Source: UBA2166 sp964463965 (GTDB taxonomy: Bacteria; Nitrospirota; Nitrospiria; Nitrospirales; UBA2166). From it: a stretch of DNA of 64,000 bases. The stretch covers positions 186,001 to 250,000 of the forward strand of contig CAYXED010000001.1 of assembly GCA_964463965.1 (NCBI GenBank). The letters run 5' to 3'. Both the position numbers and the translations under genes were made by a program. The notes under the pieces are model-generated. The model ran no database searches. It worked only from the letters and a program-made list of their open reading frames with translations, and had not been told where the DNA came from. Positions 50,850-59,458 of the stretch are shown piece by piece. Every line of letters starts with the position of its first letter. Within the stretch, counting starts at the first letter, position 1.

Positions 50850-53465
50850 ATGAACTCAAAGTATAATCCGCAAACAATAGAAGCTCGGTGGCAAGCTTAT
50901 TGGCTTAAGCATGGCACATTCAATGTCGGGGAAGACCTAGATCGCCCTAAATACTACTGTCTTGAAATGTTTCCTTACCCCTCAGGTCGGATACATATGG
51001 GGCACGTGCGTAATTATACCATCGGTGATGTACTTGCACGATTTCACCGCATGCGAGGATTCAAGGTCCTCCATCCTATGGGATGGGATGCCTTTGGACT
51101 TCCAGCGGAAAATGCCGCCATTGAAAAAGGCATTCACCCGGCACAATGGACTGAAACAAATATCAGCTCGATGAGAGAACAACTTAAACAAATCGGCTTG
51201 TCATATGATTGGACACGAGAAATCTCAACCTGCGATCCATCTTATTACCACTGGAACCAATGGATTTTTATAAAGATGTATGAGCGAGGTCTTGCATACA
51301 AAAAACGATCCCCGGTGAATTGGTGTAAATCCTGCGAAACTGTCCTAGCTAACGAACAAGTGGTTGACAATCACTGTTGGCGCTGCGACTCAGAGGTTTT
51401 TCCCAAAGAACTAGATCAATGGTTTTTTAAAATTACCTCATATGCTGAAGAGCTCCTTTCATCCTGTGATACCCTCTCAGGATGGCCACAACGTGTCCTA
51501 GCCATGCAACGGAACTGGATTGGAAAAAGTGAAGGCATTGAAGTTGACTTCCCTATTATTGATAGCCCTGCAGAGCTTCCATCAATAAAAATATTTACCA
51601 CCAGACCTGATACAATTTTCGGTGCAACGTTTATGAGTATCGCGCCAGAGTCCCCACTAGTTAATTATTTAATTAAAGGAAAAGATGAAGAACAAGCTGT
51701 CAAAAAATTTGTGTCTCGCGTAAGCCTTCAAGATAGAGTGACTCGCACAGGGCCTAATGCAAAAAAAGAAGGACAATTTACAGGGTGCTATGCTAAAAAC
51801 CCTCTCACTGGAGATGCCATTCCAATTTGGGTTGCTAATTTTGTGCTTTACGAATATGGGACAGGAGCTATTATGGCTGTCCCAGCACATGACCAAAGAG
51901 ATTTTGAATTTGCAAAGCAATACGACCTTCCAATCAAACTCGTAATTCAAAACCCAGAAACTTCCATAAATCCAGAAAAAATTGAATCCGCGTATACCGT
52001 GGAAGAAGGTTTCCTAGTCAATTCAGGACAATTTTCTGATCGTCCAGTACACGAGGGAAAAACTAAAATTTCAAACTGGATTGAAGAACAAGCTTACGGA
52101 ACAAAAAAAACTCACTACCGACTTCGGGACTGGGGAGTCTCACGACAACGTTATTGGGGCACCCCCATCCCAATGATATATTGTCCATCATGTGGGCTGC
52201 TTCCGGTTCAAGAAAAAGATTTACCCATCATACTCCCTGCAGACGTTCCGTTTACAGGAAAAGGCGGCTCTCCTCTTCAAGACAATAAAAATTTCATAGA
52301 AACTCCGTGCCCAGCATGTAAAAGTATGGCTAGACGTGAAACCGACACCATGGACACTTTTGTAGACTCGTCCTGGTATTTTCTTCGTTACACTTCACCT
52401 AATCAAACAGCGCTTCCCCTTGAACCTTCTGCAAGCAACCATTGGATGGCTGTTGATCAGTATATAGGGGGAATAGAACACGCTGTTCTACATCTTTTAT
52501 ATGCACGTTTCTTCACCAAAGTTCTAAGAGATTTAAAGCTAACCTCCATAAGCGAACCTTTTAAGAATCTACTAACACAAGGCATGGTATGCAAAGAAAC
52601 ATATCACTGCCAAAAACACGGTTTCGTACTTCCAACTGATGTAAAAAAAGATGGTAAATGTGCACATTGCACAAACAAGATTTCTGTCGGTCGAATCGAA
52701 AAAATGTCTAAATCGAAAAAAAATGTTGTCGACCCTGAAGCATTGATTAAGCAATATGGAGCAGACACTGCTCGCCTCTTTTCACTCTTTGCTGCACCAC
52801 CAGAAAAAGACCTTGAGTGGAACGATGATGGAGTCGAAGGTGCAGCAAGATTTCTTAATCGAGTCTGGCGGCTTGTTGTAGAGTACGAGGAAACTCTAAC
52901 AACAATTAATTTAGATACAGAAATAACCCCTCCAGAAAACTTAGCTACAACACTTCGAGACTTACGCCGCCAGCTACACTACCGTATACGTAAAGTGACA
53001 CAAGACATTGAACATCAGTTCCAATTTAACACTGCTATAAGCGCAATTATGGAATTAGTTAATATTCTGTATTCATTTGGGTTCCCTCTAACTGATACAA
53101 TTAGGAAAGATAAAAAATCACTTGCTGTTATGAAGGAGTCCCTCAATACTCTAATAATGCTTCTAGCACCATTTGCCCCGCACATAGCGGAAGAAATGTG
53201 GGAGAGATTGGGTAATGACTCATACCTTTTAAACTCTTCATGGCCTACACATGATCCTGATCTACTTCAGGAAACACCTATGACGATCATTGTGCAAATA
53301 AATGGGAAAACCCGTGGAAAGGTTGAAAACATCCCCTCTAATTGGACAAAAGATCAGGTTGTTGAAAAAGTTCTTGAAGAGCCTAAAATATCCTCCTGGT
53401 TGCAGGAAAAGCAAACACGCACGGTGATTTATGTTGAAAAACGTCTGGTTAATTTTGTTATCTGA
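50850..53465 (+). CDS. leuS: Leucyl-tRNA synthetase
   Basis: Class I synthetase of 871 residues, bacterial type. It has HIGH-like GRIHMGHVRNYTIGD, the zinc-binding CKSCETVLANEQV and CWRCDSEV regions, the CP1 editing domain (FTTRPDTIFGATFM; VPAHDQRDFEFA), DTMDTFVDSSWYFLRY, KMSKSKKNVVDPE (KMSKS) and a C-terminal domain. ATG 50850 begins the family N-terminus (YNPQTIEARWQAYW); an upstream in-frame extension of 23 residues is rejected. The leuS-lptE-holA-rpsT order is shared with many Proteobacteria. Confidence 0.97.
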   Translation: MNSKYNPQTIEARWQAYWLKHGTFNVGEDLDRPKYYCLEMFPYPSGRIHMGHVRNYTIGDVLARFHRMRGFKVLHPMGWDAFGLPAENAAIEKGIHPAQWTETNISSMREQLKQIGLSYDWTREISTCDPSYYHWNQWIFIKMYERGLAYKKRSPVNWCKSCETVLANEQVVDNHCWRCDSEVFPKELDQWFFKITSYAEELLSSCDTLSGWPQRVLAMQRNWIGKSEGIEVDFPIIDSPAELPSIKIFTTRPDTIFGATFMSIAPESPLVNYLIKGKDEEQAVKKFVSRVSLQDRVTRTGPNAKKEGQFTGCYAKNPLTGDAIPIWVANFVLYEYGTGAIMAVPAHDQRDFEFAKQYDLPIKLVIQNPETSINPEKIESAYTVEEGFLVNSGQFSDRPVHEGKTKISNWIEEQAYGTKKTHYRLRDWGVSRQRYWGTPIPMIYCPSCGLLPVQEKDLPIILPADVPFTGKGGSPLQDNKNFIETPCPACKSMARRETDTMDTFVDSSWYFLRYTSPNQTALPLEPSASNHWMAVDQYIGGIEHAVLHLLYARFFTKVLRDLKLTSISEPFKNLLTQGMVCKETYHCQKHGFVLPTDVKKDGKCAHCTNKISVGRIEKMSKSKKNVVDPEALIKQYGADTARLFSLFAAPPEKDLEWNDDGVEGAARFLNRVWRLVVEYEETLTTINLDTEITPPENLATTLRDLRRQLHYRIRKVTQDIEHQFQFNTAISAIMELVNILYSFGFPLTDTIRKDKKSLAVMKESLNTLIMLLAPFAPHIAEEMWERLGNDSYLLNSSWPTHDPDLLQETPMTIIVQINGKTRGKVENIPSNWTKDQVVEKVLEEPKISSWLQEKQTRTVIYVEKRLVNFVI

Positions 53466-53490
53466 AAAGCCCTTAAACGATTTCTCCAAT

Positions 53491-54087
53491 ATGCCTTATC
53501 ATACCCTCTCAAAAACTACCATTTTTCTTCTGCGGAACCACTATATCGTCTCACTAGCAATCTACTTTTTATTTAGCATCTCTGGATGTGGGTATAATCT
53601 TGGACAAGGTGTAGGAAACGCACAAGGGGTAACACTTTATGTTAACGTCCCGATGTTCCAAAACAAAACTAATGAACCAAACCTTGGTTCGTTAGTTACA
53701 TACGAGTTAAAAAACACCCTACTAAATACACCAGGGATTAAGTTAGTTAACGACGCACATACTGCAGACATCGTCATAAAAGGCCAAATTATACGATATC
53801 GTGTTCCAACTACAGCGTTTGACCAGCGGGCCTCTACTGAGGAGGACGTTGAGCTCTACATTGCTATTCAGGCAAAAGATATGATCAAAAATAAACTCCT
53901 CTGGCGTAATACGATCAATACAAGCGCTGCATTCTATCTTGGCCCTGACCTAACGATGAATCGATCAGCACAAGACAGAGCCACAGAAGAAGCGAGCAAG
54001 GCATTTTCAGATATTGTAATAGGGCACCTTCTAGACCATACTGAACGAAAACGGCGCCAAGATGAAAAGCGTAACAAAAACAAATGA
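53491..54087 (+). CDS. lptE: LPS-assembly lipoprotein LptE
   Basis: Plug and partner of LptD, the outer-membrane LPS translocon. The 198-residue protein has a signal sequence ending in SISGCGY (lipobox Cys), then LptE features GVTLYVNVPMFQNKTNEPNLGSLVTYELKNTLL and DIVIKGQIIRY. ATG 53491 gives a standard signal; a longer reading from 53431 would overlap leuS. The neighbours leuS and holA are diagnostic. Its stop overlaps holA by 4 bases. Confidence 0.92.
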   Translation: MPYHTLSKTTIFLLRNHYIVSLAIYFLFSISGCGYNLGQGVGNAQGVTLYVNVPMFQNKTNEPNLGSLVTYELKNTLLNTPGIKLVNDAHTADIVIKGQIIRYRVPTTAFDQRASTEEDVELYIAIQAKDMIKNKLLWRNTINTSAAFYLGPDLTMNRSAQDRATEEASKAFSDIVIGHLLDHTERKRRQDEKRNKNK

Positions 54088-55157
54088 CTGCTAGTAAACC
54101 AAAACGCCGCTCACAGAACACATTGACACCAAATGAATTTGACACTCAAATTTATTCCGGCCCCCTGGCACCGGTCTACCTGTTTCTTGGGGAAGAAGAT
54201 TTTTTTCTTGATTCATGTATTCGAACATTAAAGGAAAAAATATTCGGGCCCACTGAAGATATATTTAACTACAACCTAATATTTGGTGATGATAAAGAAG
54301 TAGATGCCGAAGAGATTCTCACTCTATGCAAAACCCTCCCACTTTTTTCACCACAACGCCTTGTTATAGTGAAACGTATTGACAAACTCCGAGCAAATTC
54401 GTTGGAAGCTATCCAGGACTATGTGCAAAACCCTCTATCAAGTACTTGCTTAGCATTAGCCGGAACAAAATTAGATGGACGGAGTAAAGCAGCACAAGTG
54501 CTCAAAAAGCACTCTAGTTTAGTTGACTGCAAACCTCTAGAAACACGTGATATACCTGATGAAATTCTAAAATATAGCGAAAAGGTTAGCATGCATCTCG
54601 ACCCACAAAGCACTGCACTTCTTACAAACGCATGCGGGAATAATCTCTATACAATCAAGCATGAAATCGATAAGCTAGCCACTTATCTTTTACCAAAGAC
54701 TGAGGCAAAGATATCTGATGTACGCGAGTTAATTACAGCAGAACCAAGTGACTCAGTTTTTGAAATTTTTAATGCCATAGTACGTCGTGATTTAGCAAGC
54801 GCATTACGTGTAGTATCTCGCTTTCTTGAAGAAGGTGAACCACCATTACGCATACTTGGACTACTCACGTCAGAATTTAGAAAGTTTTGGACAATTAAAT
54901 CATTGACTGAAGGCACTACAGGCACACGTCCCTCACCTGATACGCTAGCGAAAACCTCCGGACTCCATCCATTCAAAATCAAAATCCTACTGGGGCAAAT
55001 TAATAAGATTTCAATAGACGAGTTACAGATGGCATTTTCAGAAATGGTAAAAGCAGACGCTCGCCTCAAAGGCCTGGGAAGCAGAAAAGTAAAGGACCAC
55101 CCAATGGTGATCGAAGCACTGATTATATCCTTATGTCTCAGAAAGGCCTCTATATAA
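54084..55157 (+). CDS. holA: DNA polymerase III delta subunit
   Basis: Clamp-loader subunit that opens the beta clamp. The 357-residue protein has PVYLFLGEEDFFLDSCIRTLKE (start of the delta N-domain), LPLFSPQRLVIVKRIDKL, domain II/III with ACGNNLYTIKHEIDKLATYL and the collar region EPPLRILGLLTSEFRKFW. Position after lptE and facing rpsT is typical. Confidence 0.94.
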   Translation: MTASKPKRRSQNTLTPNEFDTQIYSGPLAPVYLFLGEEDFFLDSCIRTLKEKIFGPTEDIFNYNLIFGDDKEVDAEEILTLCKTLPLFSPQRLVIVKRIDKLRANSLEAIQDYVQNPLSSTCLALAGTKLDGRSKAAQVLKKHSSLVDCKPLETRDIPDEILKYSEKVSMHLDPQSTALLTNACGNNLYTIKHEIDKLATYLLPKTEAKISDVRELITAEPSDSVFEIFNAIVRRDLASALRVVSRFLEEGEPPLRILGLLTSEFRKFWTIKSLTEGTTGTRPSPDTLAKTSGLHPFKIKILLGQINKISIDELQMAFSEMVKADARLKGLGSRKVKDHPMVIEALIISLCLRKASI

Positions 55158-55162
55158 GAGGC
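55146..55162. terminator. Hairpin between convergent holA and rpsT
   Basis: GCCTCT (55146-55151) and AGAGGC (55157-55162) form a perfect 6-bp stem with a 5-base loop at the holA stop. A T-run is weak on both strands (CTTTCT on the minus side), so it is at best a modest bidirectional terminator. Confidence 0.4.
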
Positions 55163-55184
55163 ATAACCAAAAAAACTAAGTTAC

Positions 55185-55457
55185 CTAAGAAAGCTTTACT
55201 GAATTTGCAGCTCGAGCAAGCCGAGACACTCGTCGTGATGCAGTATTACGATGAATCACTCCTTTTGATGCAGCTTTGTGCAAAGCAATTTGAGCGGCAT
55301 GAAGTTGTGTTTTAACTTCATCAATATTATTTTCCTGAACTGACAATCGAACCTTTTTTACAACCCCCCTAACTCGGGAAAGAACTGCTTTATTCCTAAG
55401 ACGCCGCCGCTCGGCCTGCCGAGCACGTTTAATGGTTGATGTATGAACTACTGGCAT
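55185..55457 (-). CDS. rpsT: 30S ribosomal protein S20
   Basis: A 90-residue basic, helical protein binding 16S rRNA. It has the S20 start (HTSTIKRARQAERRRLRNKAVLSRVRGVVKK) and the C-terminal ASKGVIHRNTASRRVSRLA. Length is normal. It is transcribed convergently to holA. The ATG at 55457 has GGAGA upstream. Confidence 0.97.
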   Translation of the reverse strand: MPVVHTSTIKRARQAERRRLRNKAVLSRVRGVVKKVRLSVQENNIDEVKTQLHAAQIALHKAASKGVIHRNTASRRVSRLARAANSVKLS

Positions 55458-55500
55458 GCGATATCCTCTCCATTAAAGTTATGATAAGTTTCTTAACTAC

Positions 55501-56514
55501 CTATCCTCCAAGCGTAATCATTTCAATCTTCTTTTGGCGCTTGGGATCATAGCCCTCATTAGAATTTAGTGCCCTCAGACGTTCATCAGAGTATCGATCA
55601 GCCCGTTTTCTCCATAACGAAGTAATAACACTTATAATCGACTTATCGTTTTCTCCAGATCGCAACAATACTTTCAAATCAAGCCCATCATTGGAGAAAA
55701 GACACGTAACTAACTTACCATCAGCCGTAAGCCTCACACGCGTGCAATTAGTACAAAAAGGTTCTGTCACTGATGGAATAAACCCAATATCTCCACGACG
55801 ATCAGAAAATACATACCGAATTGCAGGATCACTGGATTTTTCTCGATCCCCATCTTGCGTTGGATAAACGCCATGAATTTTCTCAAGTATTTCCTTTTTA
55901 GAAACTATCTTCGTTGAAGTCCACGCATTTGCATTGCCCACATCCATATATTCAATAAATCTTAGCGAAAAATGATGTTTTCGACAGAAGTCCACCATGG
56001 GAATGATCTCATCATCATTGACATCACGCTCTACAACCATATTTATCTTGATTGGGTTAAACCCAGCATCTTTTGCCGCAAAAATACCATCAAGAACTCT
56101 GCCCAAATCTTCGCGTTTAGTCATCTGTTTAAACTTTATGTGATCCAGAGTATCCAAACTGATATTGAGACGAGTCAGCCCGGCAGAACGAAGAGGAACG
56201 GCTTTTTCAACAAGCCGTGATGCATTGGTCGTAAGGCAAACGTCGGAAAGGCCATTGATTTCCCTAAGCTGTTTGATTAGAGATTCAAGTTCTGCACGTA
56301 GCAGTGGTTCTCCTCCCGTCAAGCGAACCTTACTAACACCCAACTGAACAAAAATACTCGTTAAACGAGTAATCTCTTCAAACGATAGAAGCTCATCACG
56401 GTCAATCCATACGTATTCATCAAATGGCATACAGTACGTACAGCGAAAATTGCATCGGTCGGTAACCGAAATCCGAAGATCTCGAAGCTCCCTTTGGTAT
56501 AGATCTGACAACAT
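55501..56514 (-). CDS. moaA: GTP 3',8-cyclase MoaA
   Basis: Radical SAM enzyme that starts molybdopterin synthesis by converting GTP to cyclic dehydro-GTP. The 337-residue protein has RISVTDRCNFRCTYCMP (CxxxCxxC), RLTGGEPLLR, LNISLDTLD and the second cluster motif FCTNCTRVRLTADGKLVTC. It ends in Gly-Gly, the C-terminal tail known to be needed for activity. ATG 56514 abuts the stop of the MoaD-MoaE gene (TAATG), so the two are coupled. Confidence 0.96.
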   Translation of the reverse strand: MLSDLYQRELRDLRISVTDRCNFRCTYCMPFDEYVWIDRDELLSFEEITRLTSIFVQLGVSKVRLTGGEPLLRAELESLIKQLREINGLSDVCLTTNASRLVEKAVPLRSAGLTRLNISLDTLDHIKFKQMTKREDLGRVLDGIFAAKDAGFNPIKINMVVERDVNDDEIIPMVDFCRKHHFSLRFIEYMDVGNANAWTSTKIVSKKEILEKIHGVYPTQDGDREKSSDPAIRYVFSDRRGDIGFIPSVTEPFCTNCTRVRLTADGKLVTCLFSNDGLDLKVLLRSGENDKSIISVITSLWRKRADRYSDERLRALNSNEGYDPKRQKKIEMITLGG

Positions 56515-57218
56515 TACGGATGCTGCTCCACCCAAACTTCCCCACCTGGAGTTGTCTCAAGTTTCCAAATGGGGGTAATTTGTTTTAACTCATCAATACA
56601 CCATTGGCAGGCTGTAAATGCATCTGCTCTATGCTCAGCACCAACAACAATCAAAACAATGTTTTCTCCAATGTCAATTGGCCCATATCGATGAATAATA
56701 AGAACCTCAAGAATATCAAACTGCTGAAGAGCACGGTCTCGAATTTCTCGCAATGTCTTTTGAGCCATACCATCGTAGTGCTCAAAGGTAATACGAGACA
56801 CATCACGTCCCTGCGAGCGCTCTCTTGCGGTTCCAAGGAATACATTAATTCCACCAATCATTTTCGAGCTATTTCTAACTCTATTAATCTCTTCATCCAC
56901 AGAAAAGTTTTCTTGCTGCACACGAACTAAAATCGTATCTTTGTCCGTAACGGAAATTCCACTGGTACCCCCTGCAAACGGAGGAAGAAGAGCAACTTCA
57001 TCGCCAGGACGTACTGTCATATCTTCTCCTGCAATCTCATGATTAACTGAAATCACCACTTTTTTATCTTGTATCAGCTCTCCAAGTTTAGGAAACTTCT
57101 TGGAGAGAGTACGTGTAAGGTCTTTCACGGACTGCCCATCTTCACCGTCTTGCCACACTACCTCTCCAACGCCCCCTGCTAATTCTTTTAACATACCAAA
57201 TAATTTGATAGTCATCAT
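56514..57218 (-). CDS. MoaD-MoaE fusion, molybdopterin synthase (MoaX-like)
   Basis: A 234-residue protein joining both subunits of molybdopterin synthase. Residues 1-84 are MoaD (ubiquitin-like: IKLFGMLKELAGG, EVALLPPFAGG) and 90-234 are MoaE (GGINVFLGTARERSQGRDVSRITFEHYDGMA, LIIHRYGPIDIGENIVLIVVGAEHR, the ITPIWKLE lysine loop, GGEVWVEQ). MoaD's Gly83-Gly84 is normally a free C-terminus that carries the thiocarboxylate; here it is internal, followed by TSGIS. In mycobacterial MoaX the same layout is cleaved after Gly-Gly. ATG 57218 is chosen over a TTG four codons upstream. Confidence 0.92.
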   Translation of the reverse strand: MMTIKLFGMLKELAGGVGEVVWQDGEDGQSVKDLTRTLSKKFPKLGELIQDKKVVISVNHEIAGEDMTVRPGDEVALLPPFAGGTSGISVTDKDTILVRVQQENFSVDEEINRVRNSSKMIGGINVFLGTARERSQGRDVSRITFEHYDGMAQKTLREIRDRALQQFDILEVLIIHRYGPIDIGENIVLIVVGAEHRADAFTACQWCIDELKQITPIWKLETTPGGEVWVEQHP

Positions 57219-57257
57219 TATCCCATTCAAATCCTAACCAGCTGCATTACTAAAGTC

Positions 57258-57755
57258 CTATACCGATGAACGAAGGTAAGAACCAGACTTACCGCCTGAC
57301 TTCGACTTCAAACATACATCAGTGATCATTATTCCTCGATCAACTGCCTTACACATATCGTATATGGTAAGCGCCGCGACAGACGCAGCAGTCATAGCTT
57401 CCATTTCCACTCCAGTCTGCCCCGTAGTTTTAACCTCCGCCAAAATCAGAATACTACACAAACCTTCTGACTCAGCAATGTTGTCCTCAGTAAACGTCAT
57501 ATTTACGCTTGTAAGCAATAAAGGATGGCACATAGGGATTAGATCAGGAGTTCGCTTCGCTCCCATTGTTCCAGCAACTTGGGCTACAGCAAGTACATCC
57601 CCCTTTGCAATCCGGCCTTCCTTAATTTTGGCAAGTGTCTGCGGAAGCATAAAAACACGAGCTTGAGCAACGGCAACGCGGTGAGTACTCTTTTTCTCAC
57701 CAACATCAACCATCCGAGGTCTTCCATCATCGTTAAAATGCGTTAAATCACCCAT
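57258..57755 (-). CDS. moaC: Cyclic pyranopterin monophosphate synthase MoaC
   Basis: Second step of molybdopterin synthesis, forming cPMP from the MoaA product. The 165-residue protein has MVDVGEKKSTHRVAVA, AGTMGAKRTPDLIPMCHPL (His for catalysis), VEMEAMTAASVAALTIYDMCKAVDRGI and a KSGGKSG substrate loop. ATG 57755 with AGGGGA upstream fits the family length; a 21-residue in-frame extension is rejected. Gene order moaC, moaDE, moaA suggests one operon. Confidence 0.96.
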   Translation of the reverse strand: MGDLTHFNDDGRPRMVDVGEKKSTHRVAVAQARVFMLPQTLAKIKEGRIAKGDVLAVAQVAGTMGAKRTPDLIPMCHPLLLTSVNMTFTEDNIAESEGLCSILILAEVKTTGQTGVEMEAMTAASVAALTIYDMCKAVDRGIMITDVCLKSKSGGKSGSYLRSSV

Positions 57756-57844
57756 CGTTCCCCTAAAAAAGGCCGAGAATAAGGAATCATTATAAGAGGG
57801 GGCAAGAATTTCTGTCAATTAATTGAAGAGTTAACCATATATTC

Positions 57845-57880
57845 TTGACACCTCAATAACCCATCTCTAGGATTGAGGTG
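57845..57880 (+). promoter_or_regulatory. Promoter of the TusA-like gene with overlapping inverted repeat
   Basis: TTGACA (57845-57850), 17-base spacer and TAGGAT (57868-57873) form a strong sigma-70-type promoter. A perfect 9-bp inverted repeat, CACCTCAAT (57849-57857) and ATTGAGGTG (57872-57880), spans the end of the -35, the spacer and the -10. Its arms are 23 bases apart, about two helical turns, as expected for a dimeric repressor site. Confidence 0.6.
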
Positions 57881-57896
57881 CTACAAGGAGGGAAGT

Positions 57897-58169
57897 ATGG
57901 ATAATAAGCAAAAAAACAAGCAAGATGAAGGCACTTTCACAATCGACAAAGAGTTGGACCTCAGGGGAGTAATGTGCCCATTCAACTTCGTAAAAACAAA
58001 ATTAGAACTTGAAAACATGCCTGAGGACTCCATACTTAAAATCAATCTTGATCATGGTGATCCTATAAAAAACGTTCCTGCAAGCGTAGAGATGGAAGGG
58101 CATATTATCCTTAAAATTGAATTACTGGAATCCCACGCAAAGGTGTGGATACAAAAACAGTCTTCTTAA
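57897..58169 (+). CDS. TusA/SirA/YeeD-like sulfur-carrier family protein
   Basis: A 90-residue protein with the TusA-family core: LDLRGVMCPFNFVKTKLELENM then a DHGDPIKNVPASVEMEGH stretch. The family relays persulfide sulfur on the Cys of a CPxP motif. Here the motif is C27-P28-F29-N30, with Asn in place of the second Pro. ATG 57897 follows AGGAGGGAAGT. It is divergent from moaC, and sulfur delivery to the MoaD thiocarboxylate is an attractive but unproven role. It faces rsmI, overlapping its end by 4 bases. Confidence 0.88.
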   Translation: MDNKQKNKQDEGTFTIDKELDLRGVMCPFNFVKTKLELENMPEDSILKINLDHGDPIKNVPASVEMEGHIILKIELLESHAKVWIQKQSS

Positions 58170-58924
58170 GACTTACTAGACTCTCCAGAAACCAGCAGCG
58201 TTATCTCTCCCTTAAGCTTTTTGGTTTCAACAAGTCTAATTAATTCATCAATACTCCCACGTATAACTTCCTCAAATTTTTTCGTTAGTTCCCGTGCAAC
58301 AACGATATAACGATCCCCCATAACTGTCTTTATATCAGTCAGTGTTTTTCCAATACGGTGGGGGGATTCAAAGAATATGAGTGTAGATTTCTGATACTTA
58401 AGAACATCCAATCGTTTTAATCTCGCTATATGCCGTCGAGGAAGGAACCCTTCGAAAAAAAAAGCATCACTTGGTAACCCAGATATAGCTAACGCGGTTA
58501 AGAAGGCCGACGGACCTGGAATAGGAATAACCTCAATATCTTTCAATATGCATTGAGTAATCAGAAAATACCCAGGATCGGAAATAACAGGAGTACCTGC
58601 ATCAGACACCAAAGCTATATCCTTACCGTCCCGAAGACTCTGGACTAGGAGAGGGGTTTTATCTTCTTTGTTGAAATCGTGATAGCTAGTAAGGGTAGTA
58701 TGAATCTGATAGTGTCGTAGCAATTTTTGGGTATGCCGCGTATCTTCCGCTGCGATAATTGCAACTTCCCCCAATATACGCAAGGCTCGAAGGGTTATGT
58801 CCTCTAAGTTCCCAATTGGAGTACTAACAACGTAAAGGACCCCAGCAGAAGAATCTTCCGTGGAACCTTTTTCAATCTCGTTCCGGTTCTGCTCCCCCAT
58901 GCTGATGCGTAACTTTTTCTTCAT
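58166..58924 (-). CDS. rsmI: 16S rRNA (cytidine-1402-2'-O) methyltransferase
   Basis: Tetrapyrrole-methylase-fold enzyme that adds the 2'-O-methyl at C1402, the same nucleotide modified by RsmH of this window. It has LYVVSTPIGNLEDITLRAL, AAEDTRHTQKLL, LVSDAGTPVISDPG, IPGPSAFLTALAISGLPSD, FFEGFLPRR and FFESPHRIGKTL, all RsmI hallmarks. The start is uncertain: ATG 58924 (252 residues) or ATG 58900; both lie inside the overlapping 51-residue ORF at 58872-59027, so translation may be coupled to it. Confidence 0.95.
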   Translation of the reverse strand: MKKKLRISMGEQNRNEIEKGSTEDSSAGVLYVVSTPIGNLEDITLRALRILGEVAIIAAEDTRHTQKLLRHYQIHTTLTSYHDFNKEDKTPLLVQSLRDGKDIALVSDAGTPVISDPGYFLITQCILKDIEVIPIPGPSAFLTALAISGLPSDAFFFEGFLPRRHIARLKRLDVLKYQKSTLIFFESPHRIGKTLTDIKTVMGDRYIVVARELTKKFEEVIRGSIDELIRLVETKKLKGEITLLVSGESSKS

Positions 58925-59027
58925 CGAAAAGTTCTCGCATAGCTTGCTCCGCATCTTCCGACTCATCTGGGACTATTGGAAGTTCCTTCCGTGGACTTGG
59001 TTTTTTCTTTTCAAGATTCTCTTCCAT
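58872..59027 (-). CDS. Small charged protein overlapping the rsmI start
   Basis: An ORF of 51 codons from ATG 59027 with an excellent AGGGGA ribosome site 7 bases upstream, better than any site for rsmI. The product is very charged (EENLEKKKPSPRKELP, DESEDAEQAMRELFDEEK) and likely disordered; it ends within the first codons of rsmI in another frame. I do not recognise a family. It may be a real small protein, or a leader that loads ribosomes for rsmI. Confidence 0.45.
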   Translation of the reverse strand: MEENLEKKKPSPRKELPIVPDESEDAEQAMRELFDEEKVTHQHGGAEPERD

Positions 59028-59149
59028 AACTTCCCCTCTTCAAGGTTTTTCCACTCAAATCTACTAATTAGTCGGCAATAAAACCCAATCCCTCTCCCGA
59101 AACCATAAAGCCTCAAGCCTGCATCAAAACTCTGAAACAGCAAGATTGC

Positions 59150-59178
59150 TTGACTCACCGTGTGTTCCTGCCTAGAAT
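59150..59178 (+). promoter_or_regulatory. Candidate promoter of the small membrane protein gene
   Basis: TTGACT (59150-59155), 17-base spacer and TAGAAT (59173-59178) form a good sigma-70-type promoter; transcription would begin about 16 bases before the ATG at 59201. Confidence 0.55.
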
Positions 59179-59200
59179 GGGTAATCATGGTGGTTATACT

Positions 59201-59428
59201 ATGAGTCAGAACTTTGAATCGAACCCAGATATTTTATCATCAGAGTGGCTTGGTGGAGAAGCGCTTATAGGTGGCCTCCCACGTCAACGCTGGAAAGGTA
59301 CAATCCCATCAATCAAAACACGCGTCGCCACAGCCGGCGTGGCCTTGGTATTCGTTTCAGGAATAGTTCTAGGTCTCGTTTCTAGCCTCTGTATCGTTCT
59401 TCCGAGAAAATCAAAAAAAGACCGCTAA
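59201..59428 (+). CDS. Hypothetical small membrane protein
   Basis: A 75-residue protein with a hydrophilic first half (SQNFESNPDILSSEWLGGEALIGGLPRQRWKG) and one transmembrane segment (about residues 42-66, VATAGVALVFVSGIVLGLVSSLC) ending in a basic tail (PRKSKKDR). ATG 59201 has GGTGG 7 bases upstream and a good promoter. No family is recognised. It is alone on the plus strand between rsmI and the beta-propeller gene. Confidence 0.55.
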   Translation: MSQNFESNPDILSSEWLGGEALIGGLPRQRWKGTIPSIKTRVATAGVALVFVSGIVLGLVSSLCIVLPRKSKKDR

Positions 59429-59458
59429 CATTAACATCAGAAATAAAAGCTCAGTCCC

